In this document: positions 22,861 to 32,800 of the stretch, one piece after another | Position numbering within the stretch: position 1 is the first letter of the stretch | Layout of the letters: every line of letters begins with the position of its first letter | DNA from: Agrostemma githago | Taxonomy: Eukaryota; Streptophyta; Magnoliopsida; Caryophyllales; Caryophyllaceae | Assembly: GCA_958450325.1 (NCBI GenBank) | Contig: OY288257.1 | Span: 57,799,938-57,863,937, forward strand | Length of the DNA stretch: 64,000 nt | Direction: 5' to 3' | Made by a program: the position numbers and the translations under genes | Notes under the pieces: generated by a model | The model's database searches: none | What the model saw: the letters and a program-made list of their open reading frames with translations, nothing else | Told to the model about the DNA's origin: nothing

Positions 22861-24873
22861 TATTCAAAGGACCTTACTACTATTCGAAGTTAAGCCATGC
22901 GACGATTTGAGAACTTATCTTGGTATTCCTTCTATTGGCTCGGGGTCTGGTAAAAAAATTAATGAGCTAATTGTGGATAAGGTCCGTAGTAGAATTGGTT
23001 CCTGGAATGGTACTTTTCTGTCAAGCGCTGGTAGGATGACTTTGATACAATCTGTTCTTGCTAACCTTTCGAGTTACTTTCTATCGGTCTTCAAAATTCC
23101 GATAAGTGTGGCCAATAAAGTGAACTCTTTGCTGGCACATTTCTGGTGGGCGGGCAATAAAACAGGTCGTACTATTCATTGGCGAGCGTACAAGTTTCTG
23201 TCCCTTAGGAAGATAGAGGGAGGCTTGGGTTTTCGGAATACTTTTCATATCAATCAGTCTCTACTGGCGAAAAATGCTTGGAAAATATTGCATGCGGAGA
23301 ATAGCTTATTCAGCTGCTTCTTCACCAGTATTTACGGGAATTTGAAGGACTGGATGTTATTTGGAGATACTTTTAAAAAGAAAGCTAAATCCAACAGCTG
23401 GAAAGGAATCCTGTGGGGCAGTAAAATTCTTGTCAACAGGTCCTCTTGGAGATTAGGTAGTTCTTCTGCCATCAATTCTGCTCATGTTAATATTTTCCAA
23501 GATAGATGGGTGGATGGTGGAATTCCTGTGATGAAAACTGGGGTTGATATGTTAGCTTCTCATGCCGATGGGACAGAGATAACATTTGAAGATTTAATTT
23601 CGTCACAAATGAAGGGGTTTGGGATTATTCCAAACTTGATAAGTTTTTTGACGACTTCTGGTGTAACAGAATCATGGCAATCCCTATCCCGCGTGCTCCT
23701 TACCCTTGTTCCATTATTGGGAATAAGACTCCAAATGGTATTTACAGTGCCAAAAGTGGATATAGAGAAGCTTGCAAAGATGATGTAGGACTACACAATA
23801 ACCTTTCTAGGAACAAGGAAATTTTGAATAGATTTCCTAATTTCTTCGGTAAAGTCTTATGGAACATTCCGGGACATCAAAAATGGAAGATTTTCATTTG
23901 GAAGTTGGTAACAGATGCTCTCCCTACCTCTGAGGAAAGAAATAAAAGAGGTCTAGAAGGATATAATGAATGTGTCCTTTGCTCTTTTGAAGAATTTGAT
24001 TGTGACGGTGCTGAGATTGAAACTACCTCACATCTGTTCAGAGATTGTCAGCTAACCCGTAGAATTTGGGCAGCTTGCCCGCTGGGAATCAGGGTTGAGT
24101 CGTCGGCCTTTGGAGTTGGGTTTAAGGAGTGGATTATTGGCTGGATTCAGTATCTTTTAAAACAAGATGATGAATACAAGGGGTTTTTCACTTTTTTAAC
24201 CACTTTATATTCAATTTGGCTGTTCAAAAACGGAATCATCTTTAAAGACTGGAATAATTCTTGGATGGGCTTTTGGAAAAGATTTGAAGGTCTTCTCACT
24301 AATATGGAGTTGTTGAGAAAGGAATTTGTGGACACTCAGGTATTGAGGAGAGAAAAGGGGAAAGAAAATGGATCAGAATTTGACAGGAATGAACTAGACT
24401 GGGAAGACCACAGAAAGGCTGAACTTAAAAAGTCCAAAGACTACTGGTACATCAGTGGTCAAAGTACCTGTGAAGATGATGAAATCGTTTCCTTTGAAGT
24501 GGACGCAAGCTGGAAATCCATTGACAAAGCAGGCATGGGATGAATTTGCTTTGATGGGAATAACGGTCTATTGGGTAAGTCTCAGTCTAGGTTTCTGGCT
24601 GAATCTCCCCTTCAAGCCGAAGCTCAGGCAATCTTAAGGACGATCAGGGATGCAAGGTCTAAGGGTCTTCTCCATATAAAAGGTAAAAACAAACTGCCTA
24701 AACCTGATTTGGCAGCTGGCAGGAGCTGCGAAGATCCATTTTGAAGTAGGTGCTATTATTAAGGATATTTATTATGAGGCTACTGCATTTCATTGTTTAG
24801 CTTTCAGGTTTATTCCTAGGTCACAAAACACCTTTGCACATGATCTAGCTTCAGGTGCTCTTAAAGGGAGGTG
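22861..24873 (+). pseudogene. LINE ORF2 remnant: RT C-terminus, zf-RVT, RNase H
   Basis: The first frame reads LRTYLGIPS, GSWNGTFLSSAGRMTLIQSV, HFWWAG and KIEGGLGFRN (22900-23260): the thumb and connector of a LINE reverse transcriptase. After a one-base shift near 23675 the next frame gives IPIPRAPYP, NGIYSAKSGY, WNIPGHQKWKIFIWK and the Cys/His zf-RVT region (CVLCSF...TSHLFRDC). The C-terminal RNase H begins SFEVDASWKS. It hits a TGA right after AGMG (24541-24543), where a tryptophan codon is plausible, and then shifts frame before IPRSQNTFAHDLASGAL (24810-24865). Catalytic RT residues are upstream of the truncation, so it is inactive. Confidence 0.88.
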
Positions 24874-24908
24874 ACCAGGAGTCTGTTGTATCTCTTTGGC
24901 AAAAAAAA
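22861..24908 (+). mobile_element. 5'-truncated LINE (L1-like with RNase H) with target duplication
   Basis: The insertion is bounded by GGAAACATGTT at 22850-22860 and 24909-24919 (adjacent A residues make the edge ambiguous) and ends in a short A tail. It holds only the 3' part of ORF2. Its long target duplication and A tail are the marks of target-primed reverse transcription. A young-looking copy: the reading frame has few breaks. Confidence 0.9.
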
Positions 24909-24924
24909 AGGAAACATGTTAGAG

Positions 24925-25440
24925 AGAAGATTGCATGTAATTTGTGAAGAAAAACAAAAAGTTGGATGTAGTTTCATAAAAAAAATTCAAAGGGGAGTCG
25001 GTTTTAAAAAAGGTATTTTCAAAAGAGAGTAATAAACGAACTCAAAAAAAAGTGTAATAAACAATTTACTCATAATTGATTTTAGAAATTTAAATTTTGA
25101 TGTTAGATAGGAAATCCCAAAAGTGACTTTTGGGACCCATAACACTCGTGTGCTCCACAAAGTACCGTCGATCCAGTCGCACTTAGACTTGGTCAAACTG
25201 ATATGACCCTAATAATCCTACCTGACACTCGAACTGAAAACCCGAGTTCAATTCGACCCATAACCCAAATAAACCCGAGTTAACCAAATTTTATTAGAGC
25301 AACGACATTCCTATAAAGTTTAAAATCACAATTACAAAAAGATGAATCAATCTGACCCAAAGTTGCCATGATTTTTCAAACCCGAATACTCATATCCCGG
25401 TACAACAACCTTAGATAAGTCGTGGCAAATATATTGGAAA
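24925..25440. other. Upstream region of the PNO1 gene
   Basis: AT-rich unique sequence without recognised genes or repeats. The promoter probably lies in its right part, just before the (GA)n-bearing leader. No clear TATA box was picked. Confidence 0.4.
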
Positions 25441-25479
25441 CCCCTCGAAAGTGGAAACCCAAGTGAATTACTCCAAGCG

Positions 25480-25547
25480 CTGAAGAACTGAAGAGAGAGA
25501 GAGAGAGACTTGTGCGCCTCCCTTCTCCATCATTTTCTGTTCTTCTG
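25480..25547 (+). other. Probable 5'UTR exon of the PNO1-like gene
   Basis: A (GA)n-rich leader ending at a GT donor (25548). The acceptor would be 'tttttagtttgtcag' at 26987, giving a leader intron of about 1.44 kb. No ATG occurs in this exon. Boundaries are inferred from splice signals only. Confidence 0.45.
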
Positions 25548-26987
25548 GTATCCTTCCCTCTCTTTCTCCTTCTATTCGTTTATTCTGCAATTATTTTTTA
25601 CCATTGATTTCTATTCTTTCAGTTTCCTACGTTTTTTTCTCTCTCGAAACACTGAAATTGATTGATTAGTACTCCGTACTCCGTACTCCGTATGTTGTTT
25701 TGCATTGATTACTTGATTTATTATGTTGGTTCTGAAATTGATAATTGATATTTTCTGGTGGATGTTATTTGATTGAAACTTTAGTCTGCTATTACTGCTA
25801 TTGTTACCATTATTCTGCTATTACTGCTAGGTAAAAGTTTCGGAGATTACCAGTAGTGGTCGGATTGTTTTTGTTAACTCTGGTGGGCCGTTTGTTACCG
25901 TTACAGTTCTTGCTCTGCTCGCAGCTGCTTTTTTTTGTTGTTCTCTACTGTTTCAGTCAATGCTTTAAATATTTGAGATGGAAATAGTACTCATTGTTGT
26001 AGGGTTTTGTTTGTTGATATGTTGACATTATGCAATTAGCAGTCACTGTTTTTAGGGATACTAACCAAGGTACTTTACTTATGTGATGATTTTCTTACGT
26101 TACCCCTCATAAATTGGGTTTATACATGTCTTGGCTTGCCATATTTGGTATTGGAATTTCTTGTGGGAATGGAGGGTATCGGGAAAAAGATGCCCTTGGG
26201 ATACAAAGGAGTGGATTTGGGCCGAGCTCACTGAGCCTGCTTTTAGAATACTTCGGGAGGGTGTCGGCGCTTTTTTTCGGGTGATTTCGAAGAAATGCAT
26301 GTGGTTAAATCCGTGCAAAAATGACTTGATCAACCCTAGATTTAATCACCTGCACAATCATCCCATCTGAAAATAAACAATCTCTCTGCAGGTGCCATGA
26401 ATAACAAGCCCATATGATGCCCTTGTAAATATGGCATACCTAATATACGATTCCTAAGTTTTTATTTTGTGGGGAAGGAAAGTAATTGTATTATTGAGAA
26501 TCTGTTGGGGCGCTTTTTAGTTTTTTTTTTTTTTTTTACTAGGATCAGATTGTTCTACGTGGGTAAAAATTTCTCCAACCCAAAATCTTAACTCACGAGT
26601 GTCTACTTGATATGGATTCTTTTGGCATTTGACTGTAATTGTTATATTCAAAACTGGAACTTTTTTTTGGTAGAAATAGTATCCATTTGTGTTGGTTGAG
26701 GTATTTGTTCGGAAATTTGCAACTAGTGTGCTGTAGAAGCTTTTCATTTCCATGGAACTGTGGAGTATCTTTGATTCTCTCGTGCTAGTCACTAAGGGTG
26801 TCTCAAGCACTAATAGATATTATAACCGCATTGCTTGGGGATATATGATAATAGACCTGTAGAAGTAGTCTCCGATAAATGTGGTTATTATTTATATTAG
26901 TATAACCTTGACCAAAAACATTTCTATAGCCACAAACTATGAAGTAATATGCACTCTGATCCTCTGCTGTAATTTTTAGTTTGTCAG
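25548..26987 (+). other. Probable leader intron of PNO1-like gene
   Basis: T-rich sequence between the (GA)n leader and the coding exon. A more GC-balanced patch at 26100-26330 stands out but shows no clean ORF or transposon ends. Confidence 0.4.
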
Positions 26988-27026
26988 CGGTCTAGCAAAA
27001 TTCAAGCCACAGGAGCAACTAACGCC

Positions 27027-27656
27027 ATGGAAGTTGAAGGACCTGTAGTTGGAACAACGGTTGCAATGCCAAAATTTGCCCCTCTGAAGGCTCACGAGAT
27101 GTCTGATGGTCAGGTTCAGTTTAGGATGGTTCCTGTGCCACAACACCGGTACACGCCCTTGAAAAAAGCATGGTTAGATATCTACACTCCAATCAATGAG
27201 CAAATGAAGATCGATGTCAGGATGAACCTCAAATCACGTAAAGTCGAGTTGAAGACGAGAAAAGACACTCCTGATGTAGGCAATCTTCAGAAATGTGCTG
27301 ATTTTGTGAATGCTTTTATGCTCGGATTTGACATTGTAGACGCCGTTCTCCTTATGAGGGCTGATGAATTCTATGTAGAATCCTTTGAGATCAAGGACGT
27401 CAAAACACTCAAGGGTGAGCATTTGTCCCGTGCCATAGGGAGGTTGTCAGGTAAAGGTGGGAAAACAAAGTTTGCGATCGAAAATGCCACCAAGACTCGC
27501 ATTGTGATTGCGAACTCGAAGATTCATATTTTGGGATCTTTTACAAGCATCAAAGTAGCACGGGATTCTCTTTGTAGTCTTATAATGGGTTCGCCTGCCG
27601 GGAAGGTTTACTCTAAACTTAGAGCAGTTAGTGCCCGAATGGCCGAAAGATTTTGA
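27027..27656 (+). CDS. PNO1: PNO1-like KH-domain ribosome assembly factor
   Basis: Encodes 209 residues in one exon. PNO1 (Dim2/Rrp20) binds the 3' end of pre-18S rRNA, is the partner of the nuclease NOB1, and acts in small-subunit maturation in nucleolus and cytoplasm. The protein shows the family's start region (KFAPLKAHEMSDGQVQFR), a first degenerate KH-like domain (about 40-120) and a second KH domain (about 122-200). The GKGG loop of the second domain is at residues 142-145 (IGRLSGKGGKTKFAIENAT), and the end (SPAGKVYSKLRAVSARMAERF) has the family pattern. Length fits the plant family, so it looks complete. The start is chosen for the good context gccATGG and because no upstream ATG lies in the probable leader exon. 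Frame upstream stays open to the splice acceptor at 26987. An AATAAA lies at 27668-27673. Likely a housekeeping gene; no other gene is linked in function. Confidence 0.93.
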   Translation: MEVEGPVVGTTVAMPKFAPLKAHEMSDGQVQFRMVPVPQHRYTPLKKAWLDIYTPINEQMKIDVRMNLKSRKVELKTRKDTPDVGNLQKCADFVNAFMLGFDIVDAVLLMRADEFYVESFEIKDVKTLKGEHLSRAIGRLSGKGGKTKFAIENATKTRIVIANSKIHILGSFTSIKVARDSLCSLIMGSPAGKVYSKLRAVSARMAERF

Positions 27657-27689
27657 TTTATGAGTTAAATAAATACTGCATGGAACATG

Positions 27690-28380
27690 CCTGAGTTTTG
27701 GGATATGAAAGTTTAATCAGATGATCTTGGTACGCACGCTATCGTTTTTACTTTTAATGCGTACTTCTCTATATTACTCTGTATGGGAGGATAGGGGTGA
27801 TAATGGTCAGGTGCTTAGATATATCATACGGTATCTTGTTTTGCAACCTTCACTGGAGCTGCAACGATGTATTATTTTTGTTTTATGAGTTTGAATTTTG
27901 TGTCCTTTTAAGTAATTTTCTCTTGAAGAAAAGTAAGAAAGTACGAGTAGGAATCAGAGTAATCCACCCAAGGCCACCGCATGGATATGCAGGAAACCAA
28001 TAGCCGGTTGCTCTAAGCCTCTAACATGGTGCTGCGTGCTGGTGACAATGAAGTTGGGGGTTGTTCTTGAATTGGATCTTCACTGAAGTACTTTTGATTG
28101 AAGAATTTTGAGCCACTCGCTTACCGGCTTTACCGCCGCCTCCATTAAGCAAGCCATAACAACCACGGCAGTTTACAACCATGAACGACCCACTCCAACG
28201 ACCAACAAACATTTCCTCTCGTTTCCTACAAACCCATCTTTCTCTTTTTCCCTTTGCCTTGCCAATTTTTGCATCCGCGAATATATTTTTAACCCACCCA
28301 GTTTGAATTGGATTTTCAAATGTATTTTTAACCCATCCAATTTCTCATCTTCAAAGCATTTCCTCTCGTTTCCCACCAAC
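27690..28380. other. 3' flank of PNO1 gene and degenerate repeats
   Basis: From 28195 to 28385 an imperfect direct repeat occurs ('atttcctctcgtttcc' at 28210 and 28360; 'tatttttaaccca' at 28283 and 28323), beside the LINE relic. No gene seen. Confidence 0.5.
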
Positions 28381-29150
28381 CCATCTTGAAAGAAAGTGGC
28401 TGGGAAACCATCTGGTCCAGCCGATTTTAACCCACCCAGTTTAAAGACAGCTGCTCTTATCCCTTGTGCAGTAAAGGACTTACCAAGATTGGTGATATCT
28501 AGACCCGTCAAATGGGTCGGGCGGTCGAGTTTCGTCATTTCGGGTTCGGGTAAAATATAGGTCGGGTGTATTTCGGGTTCGAAAAATACGGGTTTTATAC
28601 GGGTCGGGTTTATACGGGTTTCGGGTTTATTAACCACTTTAAAAACATTAATTTTCTTTTACTTTTTTTTATAATAAATACAATTTTATTCTTAATTTTC
28701 TTAATCATCTCATTTAATATGAGATATTAGTGAGAATAAACAAGTTTTATTTAATATATTTTTTAATATATATTGATATTTTATTTCGATAGGAGGTACG
28801 AATATATATGACGAACTTTGACTCGATTTATTATTTTTTTTTTCTCGATCATTATAATAATCATGTGATAAAAATAGCATTTAAAAGATATATATAAATA
28901 TTATTTATTAAAATTTTGAAATTTTTTTTTTAGCGTTTTTGAGAAATTTCAGTGTATAATAGTAATATTTTTTTAATTATTTATCTATTTTCAGGCGGGT
29001 TTTGTCCCAATATATTCAGGTTATTATTGGGTCGGGTCACTTTCGGATTTCGATCATTTTTGGGCGGATTTTTTCGGGTTTTTCGAGTGATTTCGGGTCG
29101 GATCAGTTTTTGACAGGTCTAGTTATATCCTCAGGGGGTGAGTCGAGCTG
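28381..29150 (-). pseudogene. LINE reverse-transcriptase fragment split by a hAT MITE
   Basis: Minus-strand translation gives NLGKSFTAQGIRAAVFKLGG and then KSAGPDGFPATFFQ, the N-terminal block of plant LINE reverse transcriptases (eEv..Alf.m...KapGPDGfpa.Ff). The preceding residues PEDIT lie beyond the MITE at 29122-29145, so the MITE at 28500-29121 inserted into this relic. Confidence 0.75.
28500..29121. mobile_element. Non-autonomous hAT element (TAGACCYGTCAAA ends)
   Basis: The terminal inverted repeats TAGACCCGTCAAA and (complement) TAGACCTGTCAAA are flanked by 8-bp target copies GTGATATC (28492-28499) and GTTATATC (29122-29129), one mismatch. Both ends carry many 'tcgggt' words; the centre is AT-rich. 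622 bp, no transposase. Confidence 0.87.
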
Positions 29151-29880
29151 ACACGTTATTGAAAAGAGAGAGTGGAATATTATTTTTAATATTATTAAAA
29201 GATCAAATAGGGACGATAGAATATATATCGAAAATAAGAAGGTAAATTATTAATTTGAACAAAATTGTGATAATTATGTCAAGATAGTTAACGAGACTAA
29301 GAATGTCTCATGATTTCATCCTACACTATCAAACCTCTATTCGATTAGGAATATTTTTTGCTTCATTTGTATGAGCAATTGACCTTATTTGTGATGGACA
29401 TCATATATTCATATCTATCTTAATATTAAAAGGGATAAATTATAACTCAATTCAATTAGAAAAAAATGTCAGATATTATTTTATAATCTAAGTACACCTA
29501 ACTATTTAACATGTCGTAAATTTAAGTCGGATGTATATATATCTCATAGACAAGAACTTGTGTGATACTCTGAATTAATTATAATTGATGTAAAATAATG
29601 CTTGTATGATTTTTTTTTTTTTTTGATCAGCAATATACGGAGTATATATAATGCATGTGGATATATAAAATGCATGTGGCAGGCATACGCACACTCTATC
29701 TGACCCGGTGGATGTAAGCCGCCTGTACTGTACGTACGTACTGCTACTACTACTACTGGGTATTAATAATAATCCAACTGGAAAGTAGACAAATTAGTTT
29801 CATTGAATAAAATTCAACTACTCTCCCTCTAAACAATTTTATATTTCCATCAACTTGATCTATTCTATTCTCTTCCCTTG
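29151..29880. other. Intergenic region upstream of peroxidase 1
   Basis: AT-rich, no gene. It includes an 'atacggagtata' word at 29635 and a short (CTA)n run near 29745. Confidence 0.5.
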
Positions 29881-29883
29881 GGC

Positions 29884-29890
29884 TATAAAA
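29884..29890 (+). promoter_or_regulatory. TATA box of peroxidase 1
   Basis: TATAAAA, 68 bp before the start codon, in the right place for a short leader. Confidence 0.65.
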
Positions 29891-29957
29891 TTCAGCTTTC
29901 TCGTCTTTACTTTTTCCAAACTCAAACAACAAACCATCTCTATCTAGAGTCAAGAAA

Positions 29958-32263
29958 ATGGGGTGTTTATTATTATTATTATTCAATGTTTTGGTTGTTG
30001 TGATATCTTTATTAGGTGTATTATCCAAAAGCCAAGGCAGTAGCAGTAGTAGTGGTGTACCAATAGTAAAGGGACTATCATACTCTTACTACTCCTCTAG
30101 TTGCCCTAGATTGGAAGCCATTGTTAGAGACCATCTATCCAAGGTTTTTAAGCAGGATATTACTCAATCCGCTGGCTTACTCCGCCTTCACTTCCACGAT
30201 TGCTTTGTTCAGGTTTAACTAACTACATACTCTTTACTATCTACCTTCTCAACTCTTACATTTAACGTAAGTACGTAGTCGCCAGCTCTTATATATATCC
30301 TGTGCTCACAATATGATGCATGCATGGTACGTATGTACGTGCAGGGATGCGATGCATCGGTACTACTGGACGGGTCGGCGAGTGGGCCAAGTGAGCAAAA
30401 TGCACCTCCAAACTTGACGTTGAGGCCAGAAGCATTTCAAATTATAAACCGAATAAGAGCACTTGTCCAACGAGAGTGTGGTCGACTTGTTTCTTGCGCT
30501 GATCTCACTGCCCTTGCTGCTCGCGACTCTGTTTATCTGGTACTTCCTTTTGAATTTAAATGAATGAATTACTCGTATAATAATAAGGTGACATAACTTA
30601 ATTTAATAATATTCAAATGAATTAAGTGGATAACTAACAAAGACAAACCAAAACTAATGAGGTTAAACATAATGAATAAAGACTAGCTGAATTAATTTGA
30701 CTGGAGAAAAAAATCTAATCATAGAAAAAATCATGATAACCCGCTATTTAATTCAGTAAAATTAAGAAAAGATACGATCTTAAATACTCGGTTGGTCAAG
30801 TTATTATGTGTAATTGTGGATACTCCTAACAGTCCTACCATAACGACATTGAAACATAATACGAGTACTAGCTAACTACTCCTAAGTCGTACCTATCTCC
30901 ATCAAATTAAAAGCGTAGCGTTAATGATCGAATTATTGAGTTGATTTGATGAGACCCGGCCCATGTGCTTTATTTAGCCCTAAACGGATAACTCGTGGCA
31001 CGTTTCAATGCCGCCGTATGTACAAACCCACAATATCATGCATTCTTTTCTATTAGTACGGAGTATAGTAGTATTTACAATTAGATTAGAACTAGCTAAG
31101 GAATACGTATAATTAATACTCCTTAGAATGTTTGAACCTTAATAAAACTACACGAATTTCAATTGTTTGGACTAGTCATATTTTGTGGACGTTGTATTTT
31201 CATCTTATTATTATTTCATCCACCTACTCCCTCATCCATTTGTTCCTTGTTTTCTTCTTCTGCTTACAGCTACAGCTACATATATACTCGCAGGACTGAC
31301 TGACTATTCATTCCCCACCTACCTCATCCCTAAAACCTCAATCCTATTCCCTCTCTTTGAATTTTCTTACGCCTTACGAGTCTCATTGCCTTGAATAATC
31401 AATATACTCGAGAATACATCATCTATCTCAATCATTTATTATCGTTCAACTAAGATCCTTTCCATAGTTAAAAAAAAAAAAGTTAAATAATTCATTGGCG
31501 CATATGGTCTTGAGTATATCTTTATCTATACTATGCATGCTTATTATCAATAATATCAGTTTAGCACTGCAATCGTCACAACAATTAAACTCATTATCAT
31601 TTTTAACTGTTTGCACGTTATCTTGTTCTAATATGACAGTCCGGCGGACCATACTACGATATCCCCTTTGGAAGAAAGGACAGTGTAAACTTCGCAACAA
31701 GAAACGTTACACTAGCCAATCTACCCGCGCCAACCAGCAACACAACGACCCTCCTAAACGCTCTAGCAAAGAAAAATTTGGACGCCACAGACGTCGTAGC
31801 CCTCTCCGGTGGCCACACCATCGGCCGTGGCCACTGCACCTCCTTCACCAACCGACTCTACCCGTCCCAAGACAATGACATGGACCAAACATTCGCTAAG
31901 AACCTTAAAGTCACGTGTCCAACCGCGTCCACCCTCAACACCACCAATTTGGACTTGCGTACCCCTAACAAGTTTGACAATAAGTACTACGTCGACCTTA
32001 TGAACCGTCAAGGATTGTTCACTTCCGATCAAACTTTGTACACGGACCCGAGGACAAGGGGCATTGTCACTAGCTTTGCCCTTAATCAAAGCTTGTTCTA
32101 TGAGAAGTTTGTGAACGCAATGTTGAAGATGGGTCAACTTGGAGTATTGACGGGAGGACTAGGTGAGATTCGTGCCAATTGTTCGGCTAGAAATGGGAAT
32201 GATTTTGGACTATGGTCTGTTGTGGAGGATGATCTACTAGACGCTAATTTGTCACAGTTTTAA
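29958..32263 (+). CDS. Class III peroxidase, peroxidase 12-like (copy 1)
   Basis: Three exons, 29958-30212, 30345-30539 and 31640-32263, join in phase 0 at GT-AG introns to 357 residues. Class III peroxidases are secreted haem enzymes that use H2O2 to oxidise phenolics, acting in the cell wall. A hydrophobic signal peptide covers residues 1 to about 23 (start MGCLLLLLFNVLVVVISLLG). The distal site LLRLHFHDCFVQ has Arg76 and His80. The proximal haem ligand is His209 in DVVALSGGHTIGRGHC. Conserved Cys residues occur at C49, C82, GC(87)D and later positions. FDNKYYVDLMNRQGLFTSDQ and GQLGVLTG...GEIRANCSARN match peroxidase 12. A poly-serine spacer after the signal peptide is absent from copy 2. 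The C-terminal tail resembles that of peroxidase 12. The possible polyadenylation signal AATAAA is at 32370. Intron 2 is 1.1 kb. It looks functional; substrate unknown. Confidence 0.95.
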
Positions 32264-32587
32264 TTTAGACGACTATGGTTAATTTAAGCTTTGTAATGTT
32301 CTTGGGTTGTACAAGTAGCTAATTAACTTTTGGTGTTTTGGAGACTTTCTCACGGTGGATGTCTCTCCAAATAAACTTGTGTGGGAACGAATAGTCCTCT
32401 CCTATAATTTGTGAAGTATAGTCCCATATCATCCAAAATTGCAAAATTGTCTTAATGTCTTTCTCAAACAAAACTGGGTCAAAGGGGAAGACTCACTGAG
32501 GTCAACACAGACATCACGTCCCCCTGTCTCATGAATAGAGCAAAAGATCAATAGGTCGTAAAGGTTTGTCGTTTCCAACTTTCTCGC
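32264..32587. other. 3' flank of peroxidase 1
   Basis: The 3'UTR and short intergenic sequence up to the Copia LTR. No other gene. Confidence 0.6.
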
Positions 32588-32786
32588 TAATAAATTCTAG
32601 AGTTGGCGAGAAGAATCAATCTCAATTTTTTCTTATTAAAGTTAATCATCCAGTACATCACATATATACTAAGAATACAATCTCCTGATATCTTCTATTG
32701 TAAGACCAAATATTCTATCTTCTAATATATTATTCTACACAATAATATCATAATAATATACAGAATATGCTAAACATATTCTTTCA
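32588..32786 (-). repeat. Copia 3' LTR
   Basis: About 90% like 45531-45719. On the minus strand it runs from TGAAAGAATATG to AATTTATTA, where the expected TCA end has changed to TTA. Confidence 0.85.
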
Positions 32787-32800
32787 CTCCCCCTCAAGTT
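32787..32800 (-). promoter_or_regulatory. Copia polypurine tract
   Basis: aacttgagggggag on the minus strand, directly before the 3' LTR. Confidence 0.75.

Noticed and set aside
28173..28637. 154-residue minus-strand frame as a gene
   Set aside because: It joins a LINE RT relic with hAT MITE sequence across an insertion edge; a chance fusion.
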